64,000 bases of DNA from Diaporthe sp. PMI_573 (taxonomy: Eukaryota > Ascomycota > Sordariomycetes > Diaporthales > Diaporthaceae), in NCBI GenBank assembly GCA_021399435.1, contig JAJTUP010000016.1, forward strand, positions 496,001-560,000, given 5' to 3'. The position numbers and the translations under genes were made by a program. The notes below the pieces were generated by a model, which was not told where the DNA came from, ran no database searches, and saw nothing but the letters and a program-made list of their open reading frames with translations. Numbering within the stretch: position 1 is the stretch's first letter; every line of letters begins with the position of its first letter. Below, piece by piece: positions 1 to 13,293 of this stretch.

Positions 1-690
1 TCGTTGTGGCATTCGTTGTGCTCCCGAGAACACTTTTCGAGTTGAGTTCGCAAAAACTGAAGGGCCCGCTTAGAATCTGCAGATGAGCTGATGGCTGGCG
101 CAGGAGGTAAACGACCCCATGCTGGTGAATGACCTACGACATGAAATCCGTCAGCTATGGTTGTCAATTACGTTGCGCGTATAGTGTATCGACAGTCGCC
201 ATTCTCCTATTGGGGACATTCTAATACCTGATGGAGTAAACAATAGTAACCCCAAAGGACTGCGGGGCACGTCATGCATATCCAACAATTCCACACTTCC
301 ATCCTTGAAAACCCTCAATTCGTACACCCGTAATGTCTGAGTCTCTGGGGGCCAGCTTGCCGTTGGTCGTTTCCAGAAGCGATCGATAATCTGAAGCAGA
401 ACTGCACAATAGCCGCACTCGTGTTGCTCTGCCCGTTGCTGGAAATCGGGCCGCCCTCGCCACCAAAGAGCATAGCCTTGCAGAAGCCCTTTGCGTAAGT
501 GCACTGGTTGATTAGCTTTATTGTACTGCCGGCTGCTTTTACCATGTTTCTCAAAGTTGTCGTAGCTAAGATCGAAACACACAGGACACCAGGGGTCGTT
601 ATCGTCGACCCGGTCTCCGTGGAACAGTGTCAAAGGCATGATATCGTATAATGTGCGGATCTTTATCGTCAAGTTGCGGAGTAAAGCCAT
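1..690 (-). CDS. HET-domain protein, N-terminal part, runs off the left edge
   Basis: This is the start of a heterokaryon-incompatibility (HET) domain protein; family members act in fungal self/non-self recognition. Exon 1 begins at an ATG at 690 or, as a shorter choice, 639. It carries the usual cysteine-rich leader (CPVCFDL, then ECGYCAVLL about 60 residues later). An intron of about 73 bp fits at 155-227 (donor GTATTA, acceptor CATAG). It joins a second exon that stays open to base 1 and ends in the pattern LEKCSREHNECHN, the C-x3-H-x2-C element that precedes the HET core in this family. Without the intron the frame would stop at 151. The HET core (LSYCWG, WIDALCI) lies beyond the window. 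Family assignment is by pattern; whether the whole gene is intact is unknown. Confidence 0.7.
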
Positions 691-720
691 CCTTCGAAGG
701 GCCAGTGGATGTGGTCCCAA

Positions 721-2698
721 TCAAATGGCCTGGGCTGCCTGGGCTGCGTAACACTGGCACAGCATTAAGCAAACAATCTCAGGTCACAATCTGACGTAAG
801 TGTTTAAAGGCTTGGCATGCTGTTACCTTTCCTATTGATTCCTAAGCCTGCGTACGAGGCAGCGAGCAGCTTCACACTCTGTCTATTCATGAGGTCTCAG
901 CTGCTATCTAGATTTAGAAAAGGTGAAAATTAAAGTCAGACACGGAAAATGAAAAGACCCACATGAGGTTGATCAAGCATACGAGACTGGACCAGCCTAT
1001 GAACAGTTGATAACTATCTGTTACGAGTTTCCACTATCTACATCTTGTCGCAACAATTGTACGTAATCTAATGACGAGAAGTCTACTTTATCGATGTGAT
1101 AAAAAGCCTTGATGCAATTGATCGCTGACAGTTCCCTCTTGTCAACGTCAGCCGCGAAAGCATAAATGTCCTCTGAGGCTTTATGAATGGATGGGATACC
1201 CCATCGATATCAAGCAAAAGAGTACAAAGTCAAGTAATATCGAACTCAATCATGTGGCTCATCGGATATTCTTGGTCAGTCAGGGCTTGCCATCACATGT
1301 TTCCGTTGTGTCATCAAAGTCTGCTAATAATGAGATTGGGTTGAACTCATCTTACTTGGAGAGCGTCATAATCTCGACGGCACGAGGCTTTGTGTCTAAA
1401 TGATCTTAGCCCGCAAATACTTCACGAAAACTGCCAAAAGTTGACAGTTGATTAATATGCCTGGCATAAAATCTGTGTTATTTTCTCATCTCTTTGATTC
1501 GGGGCATCCGATGGCGAGTGAAGCACATATCAAACATTCCAAAGATACTAATAGACAAGAACTGAATTTCAATGATGTTGGAAGAGAATGTTCCATGTGC
1601 TGACTGGCAACAAGTTCACCCTTCCTCCCCAGCACAGTGTCTGCCTTCTCCGCCCGTCTGCCTGTCAGTCCGCCCTTGTGGATGACTCAAAGAATACAGC
1701 TTTCGCTGCAATCATAAAGGGGTCTACTGCCTTGGGGCAATTTTTCAAAAGAGACAAACGCTGTAGATTCGAGGAACGGTTTTAAACATGTCTTGGACCT
1801 GGCAGTAGTCATATCCGCCAAGAACTGTTCTCCCCATTGAAACGTCAGACCGAAGAGACCTCAACATGCATTCAAAAATTGCCGTTATAGATCTCGTTCT
1901 GCCCTTCGTAGCTGCACTATTATGATATGTTAACGTAGACGAATCACTCTGTATTCCCAAAGCCGAACTCAGCAGAAACATCGTCAGGTTTGGCTGGGTC
2001 GATATTGGCAAACCCGAATGTGGGGGACGATGGTATCCATTCTATGTGCCAACAATTCCACAAAGATACAATTTGGTGTATAGGCACAGGCTCTACAGTA
2101 AGACAATGCAGGAATAACGGTGAAGTTTAGTGACAACGCAATCTGTACTGACGTGCATATAGGTTCAAAAGTGCAAATACCTCGCCGAGAGGCACCTCAA
2201 CGTCGTTATGACCAGCCTGAAAGGCGTCCGCCCAACTGACGAAACCTGCAAATCACTGATGAACCAAGTAGGAATTTCTTTCATATGCATCAAAGTCGAG
2301 AACTAACCAATAGGTTCAGATAAGAATCAAGTGCGCATGAGAAGGGGAACTAGTTCTCAGTTCTGATGTCGAAGAAAGAAAGGACGTCCAGGCCCAACTG
2401 ACTGTAAATACCAGTCCTGATAATTGTACTATCTATCCAATAGAATACAGTGATTCATGTGAGTAATCGTCCCCGGCATAGGATGATTCTCTATGTGTGG
2501 GTGAATCGACGCTCTCGGAGAGATGCTTCCGGGTCGCTCGACACATGAAGCCACCAAGCTCGAACAGTGCGTCTCGAGGGCCGAATATCGCGAGGAATTA
2601 GATGGCCTTGACAACCAGATTAGATCTAATCTAAATCTTTATAACTCCAACATCGGCCCCATTTTATTTGCCCAGCTATGCGGGTGGTGTATAGACTC
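721..2698. other. Intergenic stretch, no supported gene
   Basis: About 2 kb of moderately AT-rich sequence. Only short open frames without recognisable motifs or credible splice partners are present. I see no repeat, RNA gene or transposon signature. Confidence 0.5.
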
Positions 2699-3190
2699 TC
2701 AACCTTGTCTCAGATATACTTCCAGCAACCCCATCGGTCCGGTGGCATACACATTCTCGATCTCGTATCGCGCATCCGCCTCCTTGAGCAATGCCTCGAA
2801 CTCCGCCCTGGTCCGCTGCTTACCACCGAAGCAAATGAGCATGATCATATCGATCTGACGAATATCCCGCTCCAGCAACCGAGGCCACCTCTGCCCCGGT
2901 TCATGCATGACGATGTCATTGACCAGCAACGGCGTGCCGGGACCGGAGGATTCCAGCCCTGGAACAAGGGACCGGAACATGGTCACGACATCCCGATTGC
3001 ACCAATTGTGTGTGCACTGGCGGAAGAGGTACGCTGCCGCAGGGTCGTCCTCGCGACGTGGCTGCGACTCGAAGAAGCTCTGTTTAACAAAACTTATGCG
3101 CCCAGAGAGGTCATCTGTTAGGAGCCGACGACCTTCTTCGAGCATGTGTTCCGATCCATCTTGTACGATGAAGTTGAGATTTGGGAACAA
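2699..3190 (-). pseudogene. O-methyltransferase, C-terminal remnant
   Basis: The 163-codon frame matches the C-terminal catalytic half of fungal SAM-dependent O-methyltransferases. It opens at FPNLNFIVQD, which normally follows the glycine-rich SAM-binding motif. It continues with the CTHNWCNRDVV region that holds the catalytic histidine in this family (LHDW/HNW), and ends in the usual G-LLEVYLRQ tail with a normal stop. The SAM-binding motif and the N-terminal dimerisation domain are missing. The first codon is TTG, directly behind a possible AG acceptor. The DNA where the upstream exon should lie holds the 3' end of the ankyrin gene on the same strand. Full-length members are about 400 aa, so more than half is lost. 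I read it as a truncated relic; transcription from an unusual start cannot be excluded. Confidence 0.7.
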
Positions 3191-3365
3191 CTATCATGGC
3201 AAACAAAAAAATTAGAATTAGAATTGTTTATTAGAAATCAGGGCCAGGCAAGGTGGAAAGTAGGTGGTTTCGTTTTTAATCCGTTTACGTACGCTTCTTA
3301 AGCAGTATGTAGGTGGTCCGTTCATACCAGAACCGTTCTTGTCCACGAATCCTGTATACATTGAA

Positions 3366-6300
3366 CTATCCTTCAATGGAATCTCCCGAGTCGGACATTG
3401 TATCATCCGAGTCAGACGCCAAGTCGTCCGAGAAGTCATCATCACTTCCAGATTCTCGTAGCATTCGCACGAAATCCGGATTTTGCTGCTGCCACTCGGC
3501 TTCTTCCCTGTTGATCCTGCTCCCATGCTCCTTTTCCCAGTCCAACAAGATCGAAAGAATGGCAAGATGACGACTTTCCTTGGCAATGTGAATTGCTTCA
3601 CCAAGGCCAGCTGTGCCACTGCGACCACCAGCTTTCAAGAGAAACTCAACCATGTCTAGCTTTCCGCCCATGGCAGCAAAATCAAGGGCCCTGAGTCGCC
3701 CACTTCCGCTTAAAGCGTTTACGGCAGCACCTTGGGCGAGTAGAAACTCTGCCACAGGCAGAGACCCATGAAATGCAGCCCATTGGAGTGCAGTAGTACC
3801 GCCTTTGGCACCGGGTGCCTCGTTCACGTCGGCGGCCTGCACTGTGACCAGGAATTCGATGAATCGAAACGAGCAGTTGACCCGGCACGCGGCCTGCAAG
3901 GCGGTGAAGGTGAAACCATCACCTGCTGGTGTGTGGACATCTGCTCCACGTTCCATGAGCTTTTGAGCCAAGCTCTCACGATTGTCAGAAATGACGGCTT
4001 CAAGTGGTGTCATTCGTCCGGATGTGGATGCACAACTACACCCTCGCTCGTTCAACTCGGCCCCGGCGGCTAGGACTCGGAGAATAAGGTCGTCATCTGC
4101 ATCTGCATCCACCAATAGACATATCAGAGGTTGCCATTCCTTAAGTTGCGATCGTCGCCGCTGTTGCACCGGAGCACCAGCCTCAAAAAGCTGGGTAAAG
4201 ACCCATAGTTTGTCCGGAAAAGGTTCTTCAGCCCTAGTGAGGTCCGTTCCCTGCAGTGATGCTTCCAGGATCGTGATTCCCTCTCCACAATGTGCATAGT
4301 CAACACCTTCCCGAACCAAAAGTCTCACAATCTGTGACTGATCACAAGACTGGTTGGATAGTGCGTCATGCAGCATTGTGTTCCCTGACGGAGGAGCGGC
4401 CCGATAATGAACATGAAATCCCCTGCTCAGAAGGAGCTTCACCACTTTCAGGCTGCATTGATTGCGGATACAGACCTGTAGGAGATCCATATCGCCTTTG
4501 TGGTAACCGAGATTTGCGTCGACCAACCCTTCCAGTAGCAACACATCACACGGATGGTAAGCGGTATTTCGGTATGGCACGGCCGGGGCTTTGGGGTCAT
4601 TGAACAACGCAGCCTCAAATATCTCCTTATCGACACTTTCACCAACTCCGAGGTCCATAGCAATCCTTCGGATCCATGCGAGAGTATCCATGCGCCTCTT
4701 CTCGATCAGGAAGAATTGGGATGGCAGGCATCCTTGACCGTAGCGAAATTCCTCGATATATGCAGTTCTGTTTGCGACAGCAGCATCCGAGATCTGAGTC
4801 TGACTGTATAGGTAATGTCGTTGCAAGTTTTCTAAACGAAGGAGCTCCCTACCTGAGCAAACCCCATACTTCCCTTGTGCATCCTCGACCTGGACAATTT
4901 CGCAAATAGGGGCCATTTTGATAAAGGAAGCAAGATTGACTCTCTCTTTGAGCAAATCGAGCATCTCCAAGTTTCCAGCTGCAGCTGCAACAATCATTGG
5001 ATTCCAAGGCAGAACTCCTTTGTGATAGCGTTCTTGATTGTTGGACAGAAGGCCCACTTCAGGGTCAGTTCCGAGCTCTAGCAGGGCTGATGCTGTCTCG
5101 GTATCATTCAGGTATACCGCAAACAACAAACAGTCCTGCATAAGAGCCGGAATTTCGGAGCTCCTGTACCAATTATGCCCCTGTATATATGCCTTTAGAC
5201 TGTCCGCCCCTTCGGCGGCGGCGGAGAATATACCGGCTTTGCTGATGAAGGTCCTGTGTTCGTTGCTCCACCGCAAAGACACAGAATAAAGATATCTCCG
5301 TCTTTTGGGCGGGCACATCATTATCAGTTCATCCAGAGTTAGTGATTCAGGGTTCCTGATTGGCACCTGTGGGCGATCGTCGCAACAACACCGTGCCGAC
5401 AGGTTTGTGGATAGAATGCCACCTTGGATGAGGAGCCGCATGTAGTCGTCAATGACACTATCGCCTTCCGGTGCTTCAGGGGCCGAGATATAGTAAATCT
5501 GACGCATGACCAGAGCCAACAGTCTCGGCGCAGTATCACCGCTAAACTCGGTCTTCCCATCAGAATGCGTGACAGCGCTGACGAGAAGCCCCATCATTGA
5601 CAGGTCTCGATGGGCTGCTGCTACCATGAACATAGACTGAAAGTGTTGGGACGTTCTGACAGATGCCCTTCCAAGCTTTGGTGACATTGTACGTTGAAAC
5701 GCACGCTCGGCAACCTCGAGCATCCCGTCTCCTCTCGATCCGATTTCCACTGCGGTCCGGAGAAAGGGTGTGTCGTCACCGATCATCGCATGGTGCTCTC
5801 TTATCGTGTCCTGAATTTCAAATAGGACACGTGCAGGAGCCGGTCTCTTGAGTCTTCTAACCTCTCTGCAAAGGCGTTCATACACTGCACCGACTGTGGG
5901 TGACTTGACGGAGAAGAACATCTTCAGCATCCTGAAGTCAGCAGACAGGCCAAGCCATGCAAGGAACCAACTGTACTCGTTGGATTCCCAGTCTATCCAT
6001 AAATTGTTCGAGAATTCAAAGCTATAACGCGCCAGAATTTCGAAGGACGGATTCGTACCAACCAGCCGAGGCCTAGGAGGCCACGTCGATTTGCCTGGCA
6101 CATTGATGAGAAACGTATGCGATTTCGCTATTCGATAATAGTTATTGGTCAGATTCAATCCGATGCAGAGATTTAAAATCAGTTCAGAATCATCTCACCA
6201 AGTTTCAACAGCTCTGACATGAACCGTTTGAATGGGATTTCCTGGCGCAAGTCACGGTATCGCGAGGCACAAACTTGGTCTGTCCCTCGAAACGCGATCT

Positions 6301-6975
6301 GAATGCCGCAGTTGCACGACTCGGCATGGCGGACATTTGGGACGCCAGGAAACGAAACGGATGTGACAGGACCTGGATTTGAACGCAGTCCCCCAGGTGG
6401 TGCCACGAGGTCTAGTTTCATTGGCGGCGAGGCAGGAGGCGTCCTGATAACCACATCGACTGGCAGCTCATCTTTTCCTGTGACTCTTTTTCAGTCATCA
6501 CCACTGGACAAAAGGCAATGAGTAAGAAAGGAAAATCAACTCACTCTTCCGAGGATAGAATTTCTTCAACTTTCGATTCCTCAAAACCTCCTTCCGAACC
6601 TTCTTGGGTGCCATGGGACGACTGTTCCACAGGACTTCACTCTCTTTTCCCTGCTCCTTGCGATTTGATAGATGGATCCCAATGGCATACCAATCTTCAT
6701 TTTTCAAGTTCTTCCTGAGCTTCAAGTCCCCTAGCGCGGTCTCGTAGTCGTGCCGCCTAACGGAATCAGACCCTGATACATCTCCGTGTTCATCGAAATG
6801 GCTGTAGATGCCCTTACCTAAGTATCGGGAATCTATGTACACTCTCCATGATTTCTTTTACTTGAATCAGGGTCTTATTTTCCGCTATGTATAATCGGCG
6901 AAGTACATCCTCGTGTTGATGCCAAATACTTTCGAGATGTCTAGCGCCTACTTCGGCAGATGACGGTGGACCCAT
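3366..6975 (-). CDS. Clr5-domain ankyrin-repeat protein
   Basis: Four exons are predicted: 6975-6818, 6756-6545, 6477-6199 and 6127-3366. Introns are 61, 67 and 71 bp, and the coding length is 3411 nt (1136 aa). The N-terminus (MGPPSSAEVG) leads into a Clr5 domain that only becomes complete after splicing: IWHQHEDVLRRLYIAEN and TLIQVKEIMES in exon 1, then RHDYETALGDLKLRKNLK and EDWYAIG in exon 2. Clr5 is a putative DNA-binding domain first named from a fission yeast silencing protein. The long last exon has degenerate ankyrin repeats, clearest near the end (TALQWAAFHGSLPVAEFLLA, ALDFAAMGGKLDMVEFLLKA), and an acidic Ser/Asp tail. Clr5 followed by ankyrin repeats is a common ascomycete architecture of unknown function. 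The ATG at 6975 is preferred because the frame further upstream begins only at a TTG. The last exon alone could be mistaken for a full gene. Confidence 0.85.
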
Positions 6976-9900
6976 AACTTCATATAGGCCAGACTGAAAG
7001 GAGACAGCGTGCAGGCTTAATCTTGAGATGAAGTTATTCAATCAAATGAGTACTTTTGGGGCAAGTTAAAAAGAGCCAGACGGACGGGAGTATTCGACGT
7101 ACAAGGGGGAGACACACTGAGGAAGAACAAACCAGGCGCTGCGTGTCTCTGCAAAGCGAGGGCGGACGGCAATGTTATTCAGGCAGCATACTTGGCAAGC
7201 AGGCGAACAGCAACATGCGAACCATGCGTGATCTTTTCCGGTTTGGGCGTCTGACATCCGCCTTATGCCGAGACGGCACCTATCAGCGCAGTAGACCAAC
7301 CTCTGACCACTCACAGCCTGCAAACTCGATTGCACAATGCTGCAGAGGTCGTAAGGGAGTAACAGGGATTTCCGAGCACCGGTCAGCGCCGGTCAGCGGC
7401 TCACAAATGGGCGTGAAGAATTCGGTAGCACGGGTAGGAAAGCATGCAGGCTGGGAGGGAGTTTAAGGGGAGCTGCTGGCATGGTACTCACCTTCCGACC
7501 TACTTGTGGCAAATGGGGCGGGTTGAACCCTAGGCTCTGCCAGTGCCACTGGAGGTTAAGAAGGCCTTGTTAATGCCAAGACCTGATATATCCTACGGGA
7601 ATCATTGTCGGTGGGGTTCAGTTTCGCGTTATCATGAAGAGCTTGAACTGTTCAAGCCATAGACAATTGGCCCATAATCATAATCAAACAGTGAGATTTC
7701 GGCATTAAATGAGTGCCTTTATTCTAGGAGGTAGGAGGACAATACCTTCATTGCCTACCCGTCATCCGGTCCACATGGCAAGCATCATTGATATGAGCTG
7801 GTTAGCTGGCGGCCTCCTAGCAAGGCAGTGCGGCTCACAGTTGCTGCAAAGAGCACCAAAAGGCCATCTTTCAAGTACTCAGCCAAAGTGGTAACGGCCG
7901 CTTATGCTTATCTTCCCGCAGACCCGAGACTGGTGGCACCACATATATTGCTGACGTTGCCACGTTCGTCTGGGGGCCCACGAGCTGTGCTTGACCATTC
8001 TCTGTGGGCTTCCATTGGCCTCACTATTAGGAGCTAATGCAAGCTGGCTTTGGGGGCTGTAACCAACATACATGACTCGCCATCTTTTAGCTTTTGTCCA
8101 CAATCTGGACTTGCACATTGGTTCTGTGTCTCGACGTGCAATGCGTGCCGTTCTTTAGATTGGGGGCTACCATCCTTGTGTGGCTAGGGACAGGGGCATG
8201 TCCAGAATCTAGAGCAGGTAATTGGGTTTCGAGACCTTCGTCGATGCACCCTGCATACTCTGCCTTGCTTCCAAAGACAATAATGCTCTTGCCCCGGATG
8301 CATCATCAAAGCCGCGTGCTTCCAGCGGCTGAAACTGTCATGATCCAAAATCCGGATGCCCTTACTGGCTAGCTTTCGTTGTTTTGTCTGTCTTGCTTGT
8401 ATAAAAATATTCACAAAGTCTTGTCACAATTAGATGCGCACTTCTCTTGACTTTTCGTTCATGGCTCCAGTCTGTACATTTGCAAATGCAAAACCAACTC
8501 TTTCATTACAAAACGAAGAGTGATATCGTCTTGTCAATGTTGTGGCCCGAAAGATGGCGTTCAGCACAAGTATGGAAGCGTACCTTTCGCTAATCACGGT
8601 ATTGATCATGTGCTTTCCCGGGCTAGTATTCCTCATCAAATTATGGAGGGAAAGAAGGGGCATAATGACGGGACACATGCTCGCCCTTCCAATTCATGAG
8701 CGGCGCATCTGGCCGCGCGCGGTCACATGGCCCCACGATCCTATCTTGCAACCGTTCCCCATCCATTCATCAATCACAAGAAATGGGCCCCGAACTGCCC
8801 ACCAAAGAATGGCTTCCAATTTCGTGCCAAATTCTGGTTTGCCTGAATGTGTAAGTGGCCCATGCGCTTGGAATAGAAGCCATTGATTTACTGTTGAAGT
8901 CAAGCTTTGCTGATCCACCGGCAGGAAACCACCACTATTTCTTTCCCGAAAACTGCGCACAAGCGCTCTGGGCGCGGAAGCTACGGCATTGTAATCGACT
9001 GCAAGAGTTTGGAAATGTGAGGAAGACGACAGCGCCTACCTATCTCGTCTGTATGACACCATCGATACGCCACTCCGAGTCCTTTGATTAGGGGAGAACG
9101 ACTGGACGGTGTCGAGTAGTTGTGTAGCTGGGCACTTCATATTACTTAACACCATCAACAGAGGCGGGATGAAATACGGACAAAGTCAGTTCGAGATTCA
9201 ATGTTTTGAACTGTTGCTGCATCTCACAAGACATGCGCTAAGAGTACGAAGAAAGTATCAAGTGTTGCAGTCGACTTCAATAGACAATAAAAATGAGTCA
9301 TCAGTTCTAGAACACGGGTTCTTGACAGATTATTCTTGTCCGTCAGGAACTTTGTGCTGAGGCAGACTCCGACGGGTGCGAGCTATTAGCCATGATGCAG
9401 CCTCAGATTGCTGCAACGCGCTGAGCTTCATGATGCTAGATACCTAGTCACCCTCCTGACAGACTTGTGAAATCTCCGGAAATTACTATAGACCTGTCTA
9501 TGTAAGCATTATGAGACGGCCTGATTCCTGTCAGCACGTAACAAATTGTTGCTTCCTGGATGCGAGGGCCATTGATGCCTCCGAGTCCGATTGCACAAAT
9601 GTCTGGGGAGTGGATCGATTGAGCTATTGAGCTAGTCACCATCTTTTTTGGAAATCCAAATTGACAGACCATCATCAACCGTATAGAGCAGGTTTCTATC
9701 ATCCAACGAGGCATTGACGTCCTTATGTGAACTGTGTTGACTTCGTTCGCCACATGCCTGAAGAACATGCTGCGTCCCTAGGTACGGCAGATGACGTCCT
9801 CAAGTTGCCATGTTGTCGCTGAGTGGGTCAGGGTTAGGAGACGGAGCGACAGGGATCAGCTTCGAGTACAATACGTGGCCCGTGCTGGCTCAGGGGCTAC

Positions 9901-10511
9901 CCTGGCAAATCATGATTGGCGCAGTCAGGATCTCGAGCTCCGCTTTTGCCGTGCTGGAAGGCGGCAATACTGCACCCAGCCATTTGGAGCTCTGGCGCCC
10001 AGGCCGACGTGCTTTTTGGGAGGAATCAAGAGGACAATCAGCCGAGTTTTTCCACGACCAGAGCCCACCATTGCCGCGAAAGAACGCCTGTGTGACGGAC
10101 GAGGGCTCAAGGTATTCGGTATCTCGCAGATTTCATCGCTTTCGACTGCATCGAGATTGCAATCCGCCCGCGCCCCCACGCGACGAGTCACCGCGACCGC
10201 CAACGAGTCGCTGCGTGTCGTGGCCCGACTGACGTACCTGCGTCTCGTCATACTGCGTCCAAAAGCCACGAAGCTGTCACAGCATCTTGCATGCTGCTCG
10301 ACGGCTCGAGAACAGCCGAACCCCTGTCCCGCGGCTCAAATGCGATTGCGACCAAGCACAATCTCCCACTCGACGTGAGGAGGAAACCTACCACAACACA
10401 GGAGATATCGCTGTGCACCGCGAGGAGCGCAACGGGACAGCCTCCTTCGACAAACACACCCCCGGGCAGCTCTCCCAGGGTCCTGGTCGTCGGACCAACC
10501 GCGCCCCTCGC
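6976..10511. other. 3.5 kb between divergent Clr5 and striatin genes; no gene found
   Basis: No open frame here shows a known motif or sensible splice structure. The right part (about 9.8-10.5 kb) is probably the promoter and 5' leader of the striatin gene. A basic 195-codon frame at 9791-10378 looks like chance in GC-richer leader DNA. A small direct repeat (CGGTCAGCG twice) lies near 7382-7399. Confidence 0.45.
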
Positions 10512-13293
10512 ATGAACCTACCTTCCTATCTCCTCGCGAACGGGAACCACGTCAACGGGGTTATATTGGGAAGCCCACGCACCCCAAACTTCATACCCAG
10601 TCGGTTTTCTGGAGATATGGCCGGCGCAATGAACCCTGGTGGCCAAGGAGGCAGCGCCGGCGGGTTGAATAATGGCAACCCAGCGGGCGCACAGCCCCAG
10701 GCCACCGAGTATACACTACAAGGTGTAATGCGCTTCCTCCAGACCGAGTGGCACCGTCACGAGCGCGATAGGAACGCATGGGAGATCGAGAAACAAGAGA
10801 TGAAGGGTCGTATAGCAAACCTCGAGGGCGCTGCAAGGCGTGCAGATGCGACACAAAAGGCCCTGAAGAAGTACGTGGCCATCCTCGAGTCCAAAGTCAA
10901 GGACCAAGCTGCGCAGCTCAAGGCTGCTGCCAGCGGGACGGAAGTGGAAGACCAGAGCGCCAAGCCAAAGAAATTGGACCGTGAAGAGTTGATCCAGGCC
11001 AAGCTTCGATGTGAGTTCTGCGACGTCTCCTGCCCCAGTTGAAGGCCTTTCGATCTGACATAATGTACAGCTGCGTCCGAGAGGGTTCCCGGCGCGCCCC
11101 AGGATCTGGGCGTGGATCTCGAGCGGATAGACGACGACGAGTCACAGCGATCCGAATTGAAGACCTTCCTCGACCAATGCCAAGCCGAGTTCACCTACCT
11201 CATGATCACTCCTGCCAACCCCATGCCTCCACGCGAATCGCCCCCACTGCCTATCCTGGAGGACCTACGAGAAGGCGACGGCTACGGGCTGCCGAACAAC
11301 CAACAGCAGATGGACCCCGTGTATCGCCAGGCTCAAAACAACTTGCGCGAGGTTCTGGGACGGCAGCCGGCTGCTATGAGCAACCACGTCCAGCCGATGC
11401 AACAACAGCCTGGTAGCCAGCTGTCAGTCAGGAATCCGGACATACAACAACCCCAACCAGCGGCTGTGGCACAACCAATAATTAGGTCTGCGGAGGGCCA
11501 ACAAGGCTATGATACCACCCCAGAGTGGCCTGGATCGGCGTCTGTCACTAGCCGGATGATTGACGAAGTGCCCCCAGAATCGAACCAGGGCCCCAAGCCT
11601 CCTGTGCAGTCTGAGCGAGTCGGTTTTGATGGGTCGAAACCGGATGCGATAGACCCTGATGGGTGGGACTTCAACGACTCATCGTTCCCAGACCCTGCCG
11701 GTCATGCCCAGCAGTCGGCCTCGAACCGGCCTGATACCGATGTCTTCCCGACCGCCGACAACTTGCCGAAGTCGCCGAGCCGTGGACCGTTGGCGCACCG
11801 CCGGAAGAGCTCACTGTCACGTCGACGGAGTGGCGATCAAGAGATGTCACTGAATGCTCTGGCTCAGAAAGTGGAGAGCGGAAACTTCAAGCTTCGCTTC
11901 GGGCTCCGCGGCCACCTAAACACAGTGCGAACCCTCATTTTCTCTGGCGGAGGCAGCCCCGGCGAGCCCGAAATCTGCACGGCAGGCGATGATGGCCTCA
12001 TCAAGCGGTTCCACATTCCTCGAGGCAGCCCGCATTCGTACAATGCAGCTTCAGCCGTGTCAGACCTGGATGTGCAAGCTGACTTCACACATCGCGGCCA
12101 CAACGGCGCGGTTCTTTGTTTATCGTCATGGTCGCCATCGCCCAACTTTTCCACAGGAGGTCGAGCACAAGGAGACGGATGGATATTCTCAGGTGGTCAG
12201 GATTCTACCATCAGGGTGTGGGAACGTGGACGAGTAGACCCCAAGGCCACCCTTGACGGTCATACAGATGCTGTATGGACAATCTGTGTTCTACCTGCGA
12301 CATTGGGCGCTGTTTTTGGTCAACAAAACCCCTATGGAACCCCAGACCGTTTACTAGTCGCCTCTGGTGCGGCAGATGGCACTGTTCGTCTCTGGGCCGT
12401 CAGCCAACCACCTCAGTTGACCAGCCCGCAACCGCCTCCAGCCTCAGCTGGTCGAAGAGCCGGTGGAAGTGGCCGCGTGCGCGGGAACAGCATGAGCTCT
12501 GGATCCGCATTCCCCAGCAGTCCCCAGCCGACAATGGCGACCAACAGCCCATTCCATCACACCCTAGTGCACACCATCTCCCGGCCCAATTCTACGGCGT
12601 CGCCAACCTGCATCACGGCGCTGAGTGCCTCTGGTGAAAACTTTGTCGTCAGCTACTCGGATGCTGCCATAGTTGTTTATGATACCCGAACAGGCGAAGA
12701 GATTGGCAGCATGGCGAGCCTGGAGACATACGATGGTTCAATCAACACAAGTGTCAACACCGTTGTCGCCACGACCTCAGGTCTCGACCAGGGTCAACAT
12801 CAGCCAGGCCATGGCGGCCTGGGGGGTAACGAGGAGGACTCAAACTCGGGTGGCGGTGGACCGACCGGCGGCGGAAGGCAAATGGCGGGCAGTGGGGTCG
12901 AGGGTGTCATAATTTCTGGCCACGAGGACCAATATATTCGGTTCTTCGACGCCAACAGCGGTAAGTCAAGCGCGTCCACGGGGCATCTACGTCACATTTT
13001 CGTTGCCAGATTGCTAATCCATCGGCGTCACAGGTCAATGTACATACAACATGGTCGCCCACCCCGCATCCATCTCCGCCCTCTCTTTGTCACCAGACGG
13101 CCGCGAGCTCGTCTCGGCCGGCCACGACGCCTCCCTGCGGTTCTGGTCCCTCGAGAAGCGCAGCTGCACGCAGGAGATCACCTCCCACCGCATCATGCGG
13201 GGCGAGGGCTCGTGCGCGGTTGTGTGGAGCCAGGACGGCCGGTGGGTTGTGAGCGGCGGGGGCGACGGCGTGGTCAAGGTGTTTGCCAGGTAG
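10512..13293 (+). CDS. pro11: Striatin family protein (PRO11-like), STRIPAK scaffold
   Basis: Striatin is the regulatory B''' subunit and scaffold of the STRIPAK phosphatase-kinase complex, which controls hyphal fusion and fruiting-body development in Sordariomycetes. Three exons are predicted: 10512-11010, 11071-12960 and 13034-13293 (introns 60 and 73 bp, both GT-AG), giving 882 aa. The N-terminal region has the short helix with [13 protein letters not shown], the caveolin-binding/coiled-coil segment of striatins, followed by a long coiled coil to about residue 165. A Gln/Pro-rich linker follows. The C-terminal half is a WD40 propeller (for example [31 protein letters not shown] blades). 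The ATG at 10512 is the only in-frame ATG ahead of the conserved part. It converges on the HET gene at 13904. The symbol rests on family resemblance. Confidence 0.93.

Noticed and set aside
9791..10378. 195-codon plus-strand frame upstream of striatin
   Set aside because: Arg/Ser/Pro-rich without motif, in likely leader or promoter DNA; overlapping frames on both strands look alike.
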